A stretch of DNA of 33,609 nt from CBIFWW01 sp966186435 (GTDB lineage Bacteria > Pseudomonadota > Gammaproteobacteria > Enterobacterales > Enterobacteriaceae): the NCBI GenBank assembly GCA_966186435.1, contig CBIFWW010000015.1, positions 1 through 33,609 of the forward strand. The letters run 5' to 3'. Below, piece after piece: positions 1 through 6,889 of this stretch (positions within the stretch are counted from its first letter, which is position 1; the number at the start of each line of letters is the position of its first letter). A program made the translations under genes and the position numbers. Below the pieces are notes generated by a model that was not told the origin of the DNA, did no database searches, and saw nothing but the letters and a program-made list of their open reading frames with translations.

Positions 1-342
1 CCCTACGATCAGGTTTTCACCGATAACGAAATCGCCAAAGCTGGAAATAATTTCACCGGCATCAGCGTTGGTTAGGATCAAGCGTGTGGTGCTGATTGAC
101 AGTGCCAGACGAAATAACGTAGTTATCAGCAACACCGCCGGAAAGGATGAGAAGCTAATAATACGGTCAATATAAAATGAAGATAAAAAGACCAGCGCGG
201 CGATAATAATATTAATGGCAATCAACATATCCATTAATGGCGTGGGCATCGGGATGATCAGCATCGCAATGATGATCACCATCAACAGTAGTATCAGGAG
301 TTCAGGGTGTTTAGTCATCCTGAAAAATGAAGATATAATCAT
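1..342 (-). CDS. sctV: Type III secretion export gate SctV (InvA-like), partial
   Basis: This is the N-terminal 114 codons of the major export-gate protein of a type III secretion system; the gene runs off the left edge of the window. SctV forms an inner-membrane nonamer beneath the secretion channel and receives substrates. The visible part has two hydrophobic stretches (about residues 17-35 and 38-55) followed by the family signature SFYIDRIISFSSFPAVLLIT and the conserved segment TTLFRLALSISTTRLIL. It follows the Salmonella InvA N-terminus almost residue for residue, as I recall that sequence. The first ATG (342-340) is preferred because it gives the same N-terminal length as InvA; a second in-frame ATG lies 24 bases further in. 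It starts 22 bp after the invE-like stop and is the fourth gene of the invF-G-E-A order. Confidence 0.9.
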   Translation of the reverse strand, partial: MIISSFFRMTKHPELLILLLMVIIIAMLIIPMPTPLMDMLIAINIIIAALVFLSSFYIDRIISFSSFPAVLLITTLFRLALSISTTRLILTNADAGEIISSFGDFVIGENLIVG

Positions 343-364
343 GTGAATCTCAAATTATTGGTGA

Positions 365-1471
365 TCAATTTCTTATAATTTCATGCAGTTCATTTTTACG
401 GGCATTTTCAGCCAGACGCTTGAATTCATCGTCGGCAACTTCGCGATCGCTCTCATGCTGAAAAAGAACCACAGGTAACTTTCGCCAGCCATTGTGAAGG
501 ATCTGCAAAAATGAAGCGTAGTGACTGGCACTTTGCCCGCTAAATTTCACCAGAAAAATGTCGTTGATATAGTTTTCGATATGCCAGCAGTTACGCATCA
601 TACTGAACATGAATACCAGTAAATCCTTCTGATCAATCCCCTTTTCTTTAAATAACGGATGCAAGCTTAATCTTTCTGTAAAAATGATATCCGCCGCTCT
701 AATATTTTTAATTTGGCTGAATCGGTGCAAAAACTGCCCAAATTCGATTAATGTGCAACTGGGATCGAGCGACTCCATGTCTGCCACTAACGCATCCTCA
801 ATAAATCCGATCACCTGCTGGCGTTTTTTAGCACCAAACTGCTCTATCCAGTGCTGATAAACGACTACCTCGGGTTCCTCACTGGCAATAAACTCCCGGT
901 AAGATTCACGTAACAATGCGGGAGAAAACTCCAGCGTCCGGGCAAATAAGCGTGCTTTCAGAGCCACATTGATCCCCGCCTTTAACCTTTTGGGATCAGC
1001 ACTTTTCTCGATCTGGATCAGCAACCCGGTCAGACGTTGTTTCTGTATCTCGTCCAGATCTTTTTTGTAGAGCATTTCCCGCAGTACTAGCACCAGGTCG
1101 CTCTCATCCGGGAAAATCGAACGAAATTGCTGAAGAAGTAAAGCGATGCTAATGCGGCTGTCGTTCTTGATCACCCGTACTAACTCAGGAACTTTTGCCT
1201 CGGTTTCTTCATCTAGTACCCGTTCAAAGCTTTCGCCTTCAGAAATCCCTTTCCGTTTTTCGAGATCGCGACGGTTTCTGAATAGACTTACTGCGGCAGA
1301 CATTTCATCCATCGAATCTTCAAAACGCTGGAGCTGGCCGGCTGGTGTTTCATCCTCCGCCATCGCAGCAGACTCTGAAGAAATATCACTGGCGGAAGCC
1401 GCAGGTGTGTCCTTTTCTGCGATCCTGGCATGCCTGATTTGGGCAGTGACAGATGGCGATCTTATTTCCAT
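365..1471 (-). CDS. sctW: Type III secretion gatekeeper SctW (InvE/MxiC family)
   Basis: The 368-residue protein matches the length of Salmonella InvE (about 372). Gatekeepers of this family sit at the cytoplasmic face of the secretion apparatus and order export, letting translocators go before effectors. The first 60 or so residues are polar and Ser/Ala/Glu-rich, as expected for the secretion signal and disordered N-terminus, and the rest is helical. The body contains LEFSPALLRESYREFIASEE and a C-terminal part resembling the TyeA-like region. Its ATG overlaps the end of the secretin gene by 10 bases (1462-1471), so translation is probably coupled. Family assignment rests on weak overall similarity plus length and exact position between invG-like and invA-like genes, which is strong context. 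Confidence 0.86.
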   Translation of the reverse strand: MEIRSPSVTAQIRHARIAEKDTPAASASDISSESAAMAEDETPAGQLQRFEDSMDEMSAAVSLFRNRRDLEKRKGISEGESFERVLDEETEAKVPELVRVIKNDSRISIALLLQQFRSIFPDESDLVLVLREMLYKKDLDEIQKQRLTGLLIQIEKSADPKRLKAGINVALKARLFARTLEFSPALLRESYREFIASEEPEVVVYQHWIEQFGAKKRQQVIGFIEDALVADMESLDPSCTLIEFGQFLHRFSQIKNIRAADIIFTERLSLHPLFKEKGIDQKDLLVFMFSMMRNCWHIENYINDIFLVKFSGQSASHYASFLQILHNGWRKLPVVLFQHESDREVADDEFKRLAENARKNELHEIIRN

Positions 1472-3147
1472 GACTGACTTTCAAGGAAGTTTTGCATCCA
1501 GTCCGCCAGACCATCATCAGAAAAACGTTTTTTCATCGTCTGAATCAATTCACTGGCATCAGGTTTTAACGGTTCACTGATTTCACGCGGCTGGATCAGG
1601 AACACACGGACCATATTTGCATCATGATTTTTGCGATAACGGAAGGCACCGCCGATAAAAGGAATATCCCCCAGCAGCGGGATTTTTGCCTCACTGCCGC
1701 TACTTTCGTCACGGGTATAGCCACCAATCAGCAAACTTTTACCTTTGGGTACCCTTGCCACTGTGCTGATATTGGTGCGTCCCACATCGGGTAACTCATT
1801 TTTTACCTGCTGATCGTCCGGTGACGCGCTGCCATCTTCCACGTTTAGCATCATTTCAATTTCATTGTGGTCAGTGAACCGCGGCAATACGCTTACCGAA
1901 GTGCCATAGGTGACGTGCTGCAAATCTACCGCCCTTTCACCCACCAATTTGGTGTAGAAGGTACGACTGTTATCAAATATGGCCGGAATATTTTCTTGGG
2001 TAAGAATCATGGGTCTGGAAACGATATTTGCGCGATCTTTCTGATGCAACGCCATAACCGAAGCCATAAATCTTGCTCCGTCAACCGTGCTGCTGCCGCC
2101 ACCGTTCAGCGAGACGTTAAAAGTACTCCCCATATTCACGCTGCCATTCCACTGCACCCCCATCTGATCCAGCGCTTCTTTCTGCAAATCAACAATCCAC
2201 ACCGATAACTCAATGTGTCTTTTTTGCACGTCAAGCGTCTGCACCAGAGTGTGAATATAGTTGACCTGCTCTTCACTGCCTTTAATCATCAGGCTGTTAT
2301 TACCAGGGTTAGCGATAATGCGCAGCGTACTGCCACTTGGCCGGTTCGCCAGCGCCTGCTTTAAAGAAGCCGCGGAAGAAAGAGGCTTTGGCACAGAATT
2401 CGTCATGCCAAACTCTGGCATTGATGGCGCAGCCCCGGTATCCGAAGGGATATCGCGATTAATGATCTCAACGTTTGTATCGCTGCTGGCCAGCAATTGC
2501 CCCAGTACAGTAGCCATTCCCGGAATCAGCATGTCTTCATCACGGTATTTAAACTTTCTGTCACCTACAAAGGTGTTATTAAGCTGAATGACATCAATTT
2601 TGCTGCCATTCTCACTGACTATGGTCTGCTTTTCGTCCAGGAAACGGGCGATGTTGGTCACCAGTTCGACATAGACTGGCGGGCCGGAAACATAAAGAGT
2701 GCTGCTGATATCATCTGAACGCGGCGCGTAACGTGCGTCATATAATCCCGATTTTTTCAGGTAATCGATAATATTTTTCAGGCGGGTATTCCTCATGGTG
2801 AATACCGCACTTTTTATTTCGCTGGTGTCATAGACATAAATACTCTGCCCATCGTGATACCAGATTAGCCCTAACTGGTCACTGAGTTTATCCAGTATAA
2901 TCTGCGGATTACTCAGATCAAAATCACCACTTACTTTACGATTACGGGCATTCTTACTCAGAATAACCGGTTTTCCCATACGTGATGAAATAGCTTCAAA
3001 TACCCCGTTCACGCCCTCATCATGAGCAACATAACCCGTTGATGGCATCGTCCCGTGAGCACTGGCTGAATAACATGGGAATTGAATAAGTAGTATTGAA
3101 AAAACCGAAGCGAGTAACGCACTCCGGCAAATTTGTAATTTTTTCAT
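1462..3147 (-). CDS. sctC: Type III secretion outer-membrane secretin SctC (InvG-like)
   Basis: The 561-residue protein is essentially the length of Salmonella InvG (562). Secretins form the outer-membrane ring through which the needle passes. A signal peptide covers about residues 1-30 (KK, then a hydrophobic core, then CYSASAHG). It is followed by the N0/N1 ring domains (GKPVILSKNARNRKVSGDF; VFTMRNTRLKNIIDYLKKSG) and an N3 domain (RIIANPGNNSLMIKGSEEQV). The C-terminal secretin core contains VPKGKSLLIGGYTRDES and KIPLLGDIPFIGGAFRYRK, the classic secretin family signature. Its start overlaps the regulator stop as ATGA (3144-3147) and its end overlaps the gatekeeper, so these genes form one tight operon. 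InvG-type secretins need a pilotin (InvH); none is visible in this window. Confidence 0.95.
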   Translation of the reverse strand: MKKLQICRSALLASVFSILLIQFPCYSASAHGTMPSTGYVAHDEGVNGVFEAISSRMGKPVILSKNARNRKVSGDFDLSNPQIILDKLSDQLGLIWYHDGQSIYVYDTSEIKSAVFTMRNTRLKNIIDYLKKSGLYDARYAPRSDDISSTLYVSGPPVYVELVTNIARFLDEKQTIVSENGSKIDVIQLNNTFVGDRKFKYRDEDMLIPGMATVLGQLLASSDTNVEIINRDIPSDTGAAPSMPEFGMTNSVPKPLSSAASLKQALANRPSGSTLRIIANPGNNSLMIKGSEEQVNYIHTLVQTLDVQKRHIELSVWIVDLQKEALDQMGVQWNGSVNMGSTFNVSLNGGGSSTVDGARFMASVMALHQKDRANIVSRPMILTQENIPAIFDNSRTFYTKLVGERAVDLQHVTYGTSVSVLPRFTDHNEIEMMLNVEDGSASPDDQQVKNELPDVGRTNISTVARVPKGKSLLIGGYTRDESSGSEAKIPLLGDIPFIGGAFRYRKNHDANMVRVFLIQPREISEPLKPDASELIQTMKKRFSDDGLADWMQNFLESQSWK

Positions 3148-3902
3148 TTCATTGATTCATTAATAATGGATTGTTTTATTTGCCGGTGAGACATGCCAAA
3201 GAGTTTTTTTACCTCAGTTGAAAAATGAGATAATGAGGCATAGCCATAATTCATCGCGGTGTCAGTTAATCTTTTTTCATCCTGAAATGATGCCAGTAGC
3301 GCGCGGGTAAGACGCCACTTTTTTAGTTCCGCTTTCACCCCATTCCCCAGGGCATTGCGCATCAGTCGCCTGAAGTGAGAGGGCGAAAGACCGTAACGGG
3401 CGCTGATGCTATCCAGATTACTCTGCGTGTCAGAAACCTGCAGAAGATAACGGATCAGTGCATATTCTTCGCTTTGACGGAGGATAGTGGAAACTTCCCC
3501 CATCTCCATCCCTGATAAGAACTGGCTGAGAAAGTAAAAATCCAGCGTTAACTCGCTGTCATTACTTACCGAAAATGGCGTGCTTAGTGGCCAAAATCCG
3601 CAGCTACGCTCTTCAGCGGTTGACTGTGCATAGCACAGGCTTTCATCAATAAAAGCCTGTAATTTGCAAAGTTGCTGGAATGACAATGGTGTCAGCACCG
3701 CGCCATTATAGTAAAGGTGCTCTGTCTTTCCCTCGCAGGCCAGCAGACCAGACGTCCCCTTCTCCAGTTCAAAGATAACTGGGGGTTTATTTTTCAGGCT
3801 TACGGCTACACGGGCATCACGTTGATTAGCCTCCACCAGCCAAAGTTTGGCCCGGAAATAATTCTTATTATTACACTCTATAAATGCTGATTGCTGTTTC
3901 AC
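3144..3902 (-). CDS. invF: AraC-family transcriptional activator of the T3SS locus (InvF-like)
   Basis: This AraC/XylS-type regulator has its DNA-binding domain in the last 100 residues, with LSPSHFRRLMRNALGNG as the first helix-turn-helix and the second in LTDTAMNYGYASLSHFSTEV. The middle part (LCKLQAFIDESL; ILRQSEEYALIRYLL) follows the InvF layout. In Salmonella, InvF with the chaperone SicA activates effector and translocator genes, so a similar local role is inferred. No ATG is available at the N-terminus. I chose GTG at 3902 because GAAGGG lies just upstream of it; a TTG at 3914 in the same frame is the alternative and would add four residues. It is the first gene of the minus-strand operon and overlaps the secretin start by four bases. 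Confidence 0.86.
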   Translation of the reverse strand: MKQQSAFIECNNKNYFRAKLWLVEANQRDARVAVSLKNKPPVIFELEKGTSGLLACEGKTEHLYYNGAVLTPLSFQQLCKLQAFIDESLCYAQSTAEERSCGFWPLSTPFSVSNDSELTLDFYFLSQFLSGMEMGEVSTILRQSEEYALIRYLLQVSDTQSNLDSISARYGLSPSHFRRLMRNALGNGVKAELKKWRLTRALLASFQDEKRLTDTAMNYGYASLSHFSTEVKKLFGMSHRQIKQSIINESMK

Positions 3903-4217
3903 AGTACCCTTCAATATAACCAGCCCCGTTCGATGCTGTGAATAGTAATAAAGAATATGCGCATAATAATGACGGGATTCACACCCGAATTATGATATTG
4001 GAGTCACATTCTTAATAAACGCCTGTTTTGATTATTATTCCGAAACGACATAGCGTTAATTTATTATTGAAAATAGGTGATTCCTTAAGATTTCCAATAC
4101 AGACAAATTGAAAATCCCATCATTATTATCTTATAAATAGCCAGTAGTATGAACAATGTTAATTAGAACAACTCATCACGTCAATCTTATATTTAACAAA
4201 ACAGGAACGACTTATCA
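3903..4217. promoter_or_regulatory. AT-rich divergent control region between invF-like and iagB-like genes
   Basis: This 315-bp stretch separates two divergent T3SS genes and contains no credible reading frame. It is strongly A+T-rich, with many short A and T runs, as expected for a silencer-bound (H-NS-type) island promoter region. Several TATAAT-like hexamers occur on both strands (for example around 4186-4192 on plus and around 3965-3975 on minus), too many to choose one with confidence. It presumably holds the promoter for the minus-strand invF-G-E-A operon and that for the plus-strand transglycosylase gene. Confidence 0.5.
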
Positions 4218-4661
4218 ATGAAAAGAAATTTATTTACCGGAATATTGTTAGTAATAGCTTCTTTTTCCACACAAGCCACTTGCTGGAATTATGCGGCAAA
4301 AGAATTTGGTATTGAAACCCGACTGTTAAAAGCTATTGCCAGGGTTGAGTCTGGAATGAACCCGGCGGCAAGAGGAAAAAATACCAATGGCACTACCGAT
4401 CTGGGACTAATGCAGATCAACAGTAGCCACCTGAAAAGACTGAATGAGTTAGGGATCACGACAGCTTCACTGACCTCGGACAGTTGCCAGTCGCTGCTGG
4501 TAGGGGCATCAATTCTGGCCGATATGATGAAAGTCTATGGTTACTCGTGGGAAGCGGTAGGCGCCTATAATGCCGGGACCAGTAAGTCTCGCCACCCCTT
4601 GCGAATGAGTTATGCCCGCAAGGTGTGGCAGGTTTATGAATCACTGCCGGTTGAAGAATAA
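4218..4661 (+). CDS. iagB: T3SS-associated lytic transglycosylase (IagB/IpgF-like)
   Basis: The 147-residue exported protein cleaves peptidoglycan, and proteins of this kind open the wall locally for assembly of the secretion apparatus. A signal peptide spans about residues 1-21 (MKRN, hydrophobic core, QATC). The SLT fold is clear: catalytic Glu44 in ARVESGMNP, the GLMQINSSHL motif at about residues 63-72, and the AYNAGTS motif near residue 117. Length is close to Salmonella IagB (160) and Shigella IpgF. It lies head-to-head with the regulator gene. AGGA at 4202-4205 is somewhat far from the ATG, so the ribosome site is weak. Whether it belongs to the T3SS is inferred from position and from the small secreted size typical of these enzymes. 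Confidence 0.9.
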   Translation: MKRNLFTGILLVIASFSTQATCWNYAAKEFGIETRLLKAIARVESGMNPAARGKNTNGTTDLGLMQINSSHLKRLNELGITTASLTSDSCQSLLVGASILADMMKVYGYSWEAVGAYNAGTSKSRHPLRMSYARKVWQVYESLPVEE

Positions 4662-5062
4662 CAATCTAAGACAGTGGCGGGAAATCTGATTCTCACGGAA
4701 AGTTTTTATCCTCAGAGCTTAGTTACTGCCGTTTCTCCGCACTGATGCCATCAGGGTTACTTTATCTCCTTAGCATTTTTCAGCGCCCAAAACAGATCCG
4801 TCTGGTCCGTTAAGGGTAAGACGCCAGTAAACCACTATCCTCAGATGAAACCGAGGGGGCAGCAAACGCAGGAAATCCCACGCTTATTTTGAGTAGGCAC
4901 AGAAAATGGAATATGTTGCTGGACTAACATCCCATTGGCCGAACCTGCCCGGGGCGGTGCGGCCAATGGGATGTTATGGTAAATTAGGCCACAGTGATCA
5001 ATACGGGATGGGATATTCAGGATGAGTAAGCGATCAGAAATTATTGATGGTGCTATGGGGTT
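4662..5062. other. 401-bp gene-free stretch in the island
   Basis: No convincing protein-coding gene is present; short frames on both strands do not resemble a known family. The one clear element is the inverted repeat at 4926-4975 described separately. A 14-codon frame (5022-5066) ends in TGA overlapping the ATG of the next gene, in the manner of a leader peptide, but it has no good ribosome site. The stretch could be a decayed mobile element or plasmid segment; I cannot identify a source. Confidence 0.45.
4926..4975. repeat. Large near-perfect inverted repeat (19-bp arms, 12-bp loop)
   Basis: The left arm 4926-4944 and right arm 4957-4975 are reverse complements at 18 of 19 positions, with the first 15 bp (AACATCCCATTGGCC) perfect. 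The 12-base G+C-rich loop is CTGCCCGGGGCG. No T-tract follows on either side, so it is not an obvious intrinsic terminator. It could be a protein-binding palindrome, a folded-RNA element or a remnant of a small mobile element. Confidence 0.85.
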
Positions 5063-5494
5063 ATGAGACGAAATATAATTATTCTGCTCAGTGTTGCTGT
5101 CATTGGTGTTTTTGCGCTGGCTGTCGTATGGCCGTATATACAGATGGGGTTTGCCAGTAGCGCCCATTATACCCAGATGGATACTCGAGAGTACGGGTAT
5201 TACACGCCAGATTTATTGAAAAGAATGCCTCGTATCTCTGACAATTACGAGTTCAGTTATAGCAATATCAGTGGTCCACAAGCTTTTGTCTATGGCATTC
5301 AGTTCAATGGCACGACCGATACCAGTAAAATTCGTGAATACCTGATAGCCGAAGGATATGAACAGCAAAAACAATGTCAAACAGAAGCTGAATGTTGGCG
5401 TTCTCCACGTAATAAAGATGTTGTGTCTTTTTACAGCTTGTCTAAATTAGATTTGGTTAGTGTCGAAATTTATCGACGTGAGCATGCTGATTAA
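5063..5494 (+). CDS. Hypothetical membrane-anchored protein, 143 residues
   Basis: I do not recognise this protein. Residues 1-28 form one hydrophobic segment after MRRN, so it is a signal anchor or an uncleaved signal. The rest is polar and aromatic-rich (HYTQMDTREYGYYTPDLLKR) with two cysteines in QKQCQTEAECW that could form a disulfide, which suits a periplasmic domain. It ends in REHAD. The ribosome site before ATG 5063 is poor, but the stop of a 14-codon frame overlaps this ATG as ATGA, so coupled translation is possible. It lies between T3SS genes and the ColE1-like block, so it may be island or plasmid cargo. Coding status is supported by codon use and length; function is unknown. Confidence 0.6.
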   Translation: MRRNIIILLSVAVIGVFALAVVWPYIQMGFASSAHYTQMDTREYGYYTPDLLKRMPRISDNYEFSYSNISGPQAFVYGIQFNGTTDTSKIREYLIAEGYEQQKQCQTEAECWRSPRNKDVVSFYSLSKLDLVSVEIYRREHAD

Positions 5495-5515
5495 ATTGAT
5501 ATATCTCTGAAATGG

Positions 5516-5705
5516 AAAGGATCTTCTTAATATCTTTTTTTCTGCGCGTAATCTCTTGCCCTGTAAACAAAAAATCTCTGGCACCCACCTTTTTTGCAAC
5601 ACTGATTTTTTGATTAATGGTGGCTTGTCAAAGGCTTCAACGCTGCTTTTGCCGTCAATCTCCTCTGGCCCCTCTAACACCCAGCTAACGACACCAGTGA
5701 CATTT
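5516..5705 (+). other. ColE1/p15A-type plasmid origin remnant (RNA II promoter region)
   Basis: Positions 5541-5559 read TCTGCGCGTAATCTCTTGC, which from memory is identical to the p15A replication region, flanked by AAAGGATCTTCTT (5516-5528) as in pMB1/ColE1. The promoter geometry of RNA II is retained in altered form: TTAATA (5527-5532) in place of TTGAGA, a 16-bp spacer, and TAATCT (5549-5554). Downstream, AAACAAAAAA and GGTGGCTTG (5619-5627) recall the start of RNA II and its GGTAACTGGCTTG segment. Similarity then fades; CTCCTCT and ACCAGTG recur in the right order. The first stem-loop of RNA II is not preserved, so it looks like a degenerate remnant rather than a working origin. The similarity is from recall, without an alignment. 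Confidence 0.6.
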
Positions 5706-5745
5706 GAGAATTTGTGGGGGTGTACTGTAAGTACTTGATTTTGAA

Positions 5746-5822
5746 TGGTGCGCCCTGTTGGATTCGAACCAACCACCTACGGCTTAGAAGGCCGTTGCTC
5801 TATCCGAATGAGCTAAGGGCGC
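5746..5822 (-). tRNA. argU: tRNA-Arg (anticodon TCT)
   Basis: Read on the minus strand the 77-nt gene starts GCGCCCTTAGCTCA and ends CAGGGCGCACCA, with the CCA encoded. The acceptor stem GCGCCCT pairs fully with AGGGCGC, the anticodon loop is CTTCTAA with anticodon TCT, and the T-loop is GGTTCGAATCC. This is the tRNA that reads rare AGA codons. Its position next to folD matches E. coli argU, where prophage DLP12 is integrated. The island DNA here lies on its 3' side, the usual arrangement for tRNA-targeted integration. Confidence 0.97.
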
Positions 5823-5834
5823 CCGGAGGCAAGA

Positions 5835-5859
5835 GCTTTGCATAAAAGGCATGCAAAGC
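5835..5859 (-). other. Hairpin in the 5' leader of the argU precursor
   Basis: A perfect 9-bp inverted repeat, GCTTTGCAT (5835-5843) and ATGCAAAGC (5851-5859), lies between the promoter and the mature tRNA 5' end at 5822. It would fold in the precursor transcript, 12 nt upstream of the RNase P site, and may help processing or protect the leader. Confidence 0.6.
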
Positions 5860-5867
5860 GGAAGTGG

Positions 5868-5895
5868 ATTATACGGTTAGGTTCTGGTGAGTCAA
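5868..5895 (-). promoter_or_regulatory. argU promoter (TTGACT-N16-TATAAT)
   Basis: On the minus strand a -35 hexamer TTGACT (5895-5890) and a perfect -10 TATAAT (5873-5868) are separated by 16 bp. Transcription would start near 5861, giving a leader of about 39 nt before the tRNA. This is the only strong sigma-70 site in the 200-bp argU-folD interval. Confidence 0.8.
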
Positions 5896-6022
5896 TGGCT
5901 TTTCAACCACCTGCGCGACATTTAAGCATATTTCCAGACAGTGACTGACATCACGCTGCGCTTCTGACAGAATAGCCAACATCCCCCCTCCTTTTATTAC
6001 AACAGATGGAATCCTCTCTCTG

Positions 6023-6889
6023 ATGGCAGCGAAGATTATAGACGGTAAAACGATTGCCCAGCAGGTGCGCTCTGAGGTTGCGGAAAAAGTTAAGGCCCGC
6101 ATAGCGGCCGGTTTTCGCGCCCCTGGGCTGGCAGTTGTGCTGGTAGGCGACAACCCGGCATCACAAATTTATGTAGCCAGTAAACGCAAAGCCTGTGATG
6201 AAGTGGGTTTCCTGTCCCGCTCATACGACTTGCCTGATACCACTAGCGAAGCCGAGCTGCTGGAGCTAATTGACAAACTGAATGCCGATAGCGCCATTGA
6301 CGGTATTTTGGTGCAGCTTCCACTCCCGGCGGGTATCGATAACGTCAAAGTGCTGGAGCGTATCGACCCGGACAAAGACGTGGACGGTTTCCATCCCTAT
6401 AATATTGGCCGCCTGTGCCAGCGTGCGCCCCGTCTGCGCCCTTGCACCCCACGCGGGATCGTCACCCTGCTGGAGCGTTACAATATCGATACCTATGGAC
6501 TAAATGCCGTGGTGATCGGTGCCTCCAATATCGTTGGCCGTCCGATGAGCATGGAGCTGCTGCTGGCCGGTTGTACCACCACCGTCACTCACCGTTTCAC
6601 CAAAAATCTGCGTCATCACGTGGAAAATGCCGACCTGCTTATCGTCGCCGTAGGTAAGCCAGGCTTTGTTCCTGGTGAATGGATCAAAGAAGGTGCCATT
6701 GTGGTGGACGTGGGCATCAATCGTCTGGAGAATGGCAAGGTCGTGGGTGATGTGAACTTCAAAGAAGCCGCTGCCCGCGCATCCTGGATAACACCAGTCC
6801 CCGGTGGCGTTGGCCCGATGACTGTTGCAACCCTGATCCAAAATACGCTGCAAGCGTGTGAAGAATACCACGACGTGGAGAGTCAATAA
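6023..6889 (+). CDS. folD: Bifunctional methylenetetrahydrofolate dehydrogenase/cyclohydrolase
   Basis: FolD oxidises 5,10-methylene-THF with NADP+ to methenyl-THF and hydrolyses that to 10-formyl-THF in the cytosol, supplying one-carbon units for purines and initiator formyl-Met-tRNA. The 288-residue protein matches E. coli FolD over its full length. The catalytic Tyr50 and Lys54 lie in SQIYVASKRKAC, the substrate motif DGILVQLPLP is near residue 100, and the nucleotide-binding GASNIVGRPM and the terminal PVPGGVGPMTVA signature are present. The ATG at 6023 gives the conserved N-terminus MAAKIIDGKTIA; its ribosome site is weak. The stop shares one base with the start of ybcJ (TAATG), so the two genes are cotranscribed. 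Confidence 0.98.
   Translation: MAAKIIDGKTIAQQVRSEVAEKVKARIAAGFRAPGLAVVLVGDNPASQIYVASKRKACDEVGFLSRSYDLPDTTSEAELLELIDKLNADSAIDGILVQLPLPAGIDNVKVLERIDPDKDVDGFHPYNIGRLCQRAPRLRPCTPRGIVTLLERYNIDTYGLNAVVIGASNIVGRPMSMELLLAGCTTTVTHRFTKNLRHHVENADLLIVAVGKPGFVPGEWIKEGAIVVDVGINRLENGKVVGDVNFKEAAARASWITPVPGGVGPMTVATLIQNTLQACEEYHDVESQ

Noticed and set aside
1146..1580. A 144-codon plus-strand frame opposite the gatekeeper gene
   Set aside because: It is antisense to the clear sctW/sctC genes and Ser-rich from reversed codon bias.
4841..5167. A 108-codon minus-strand frame upstream of the unknown protein
   Set aside because: It overlaps the 143-residue gene and the inverted repeat, and its composition is not protein-like.
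5447..5776. A 109-codon minus-strand frame running out of argU
   Set aside because: It begins inside the tRNA and passes through the ColE1-like block; no integrase motif (R-HxxR-Y) is present, so it is not the expected island integrase.
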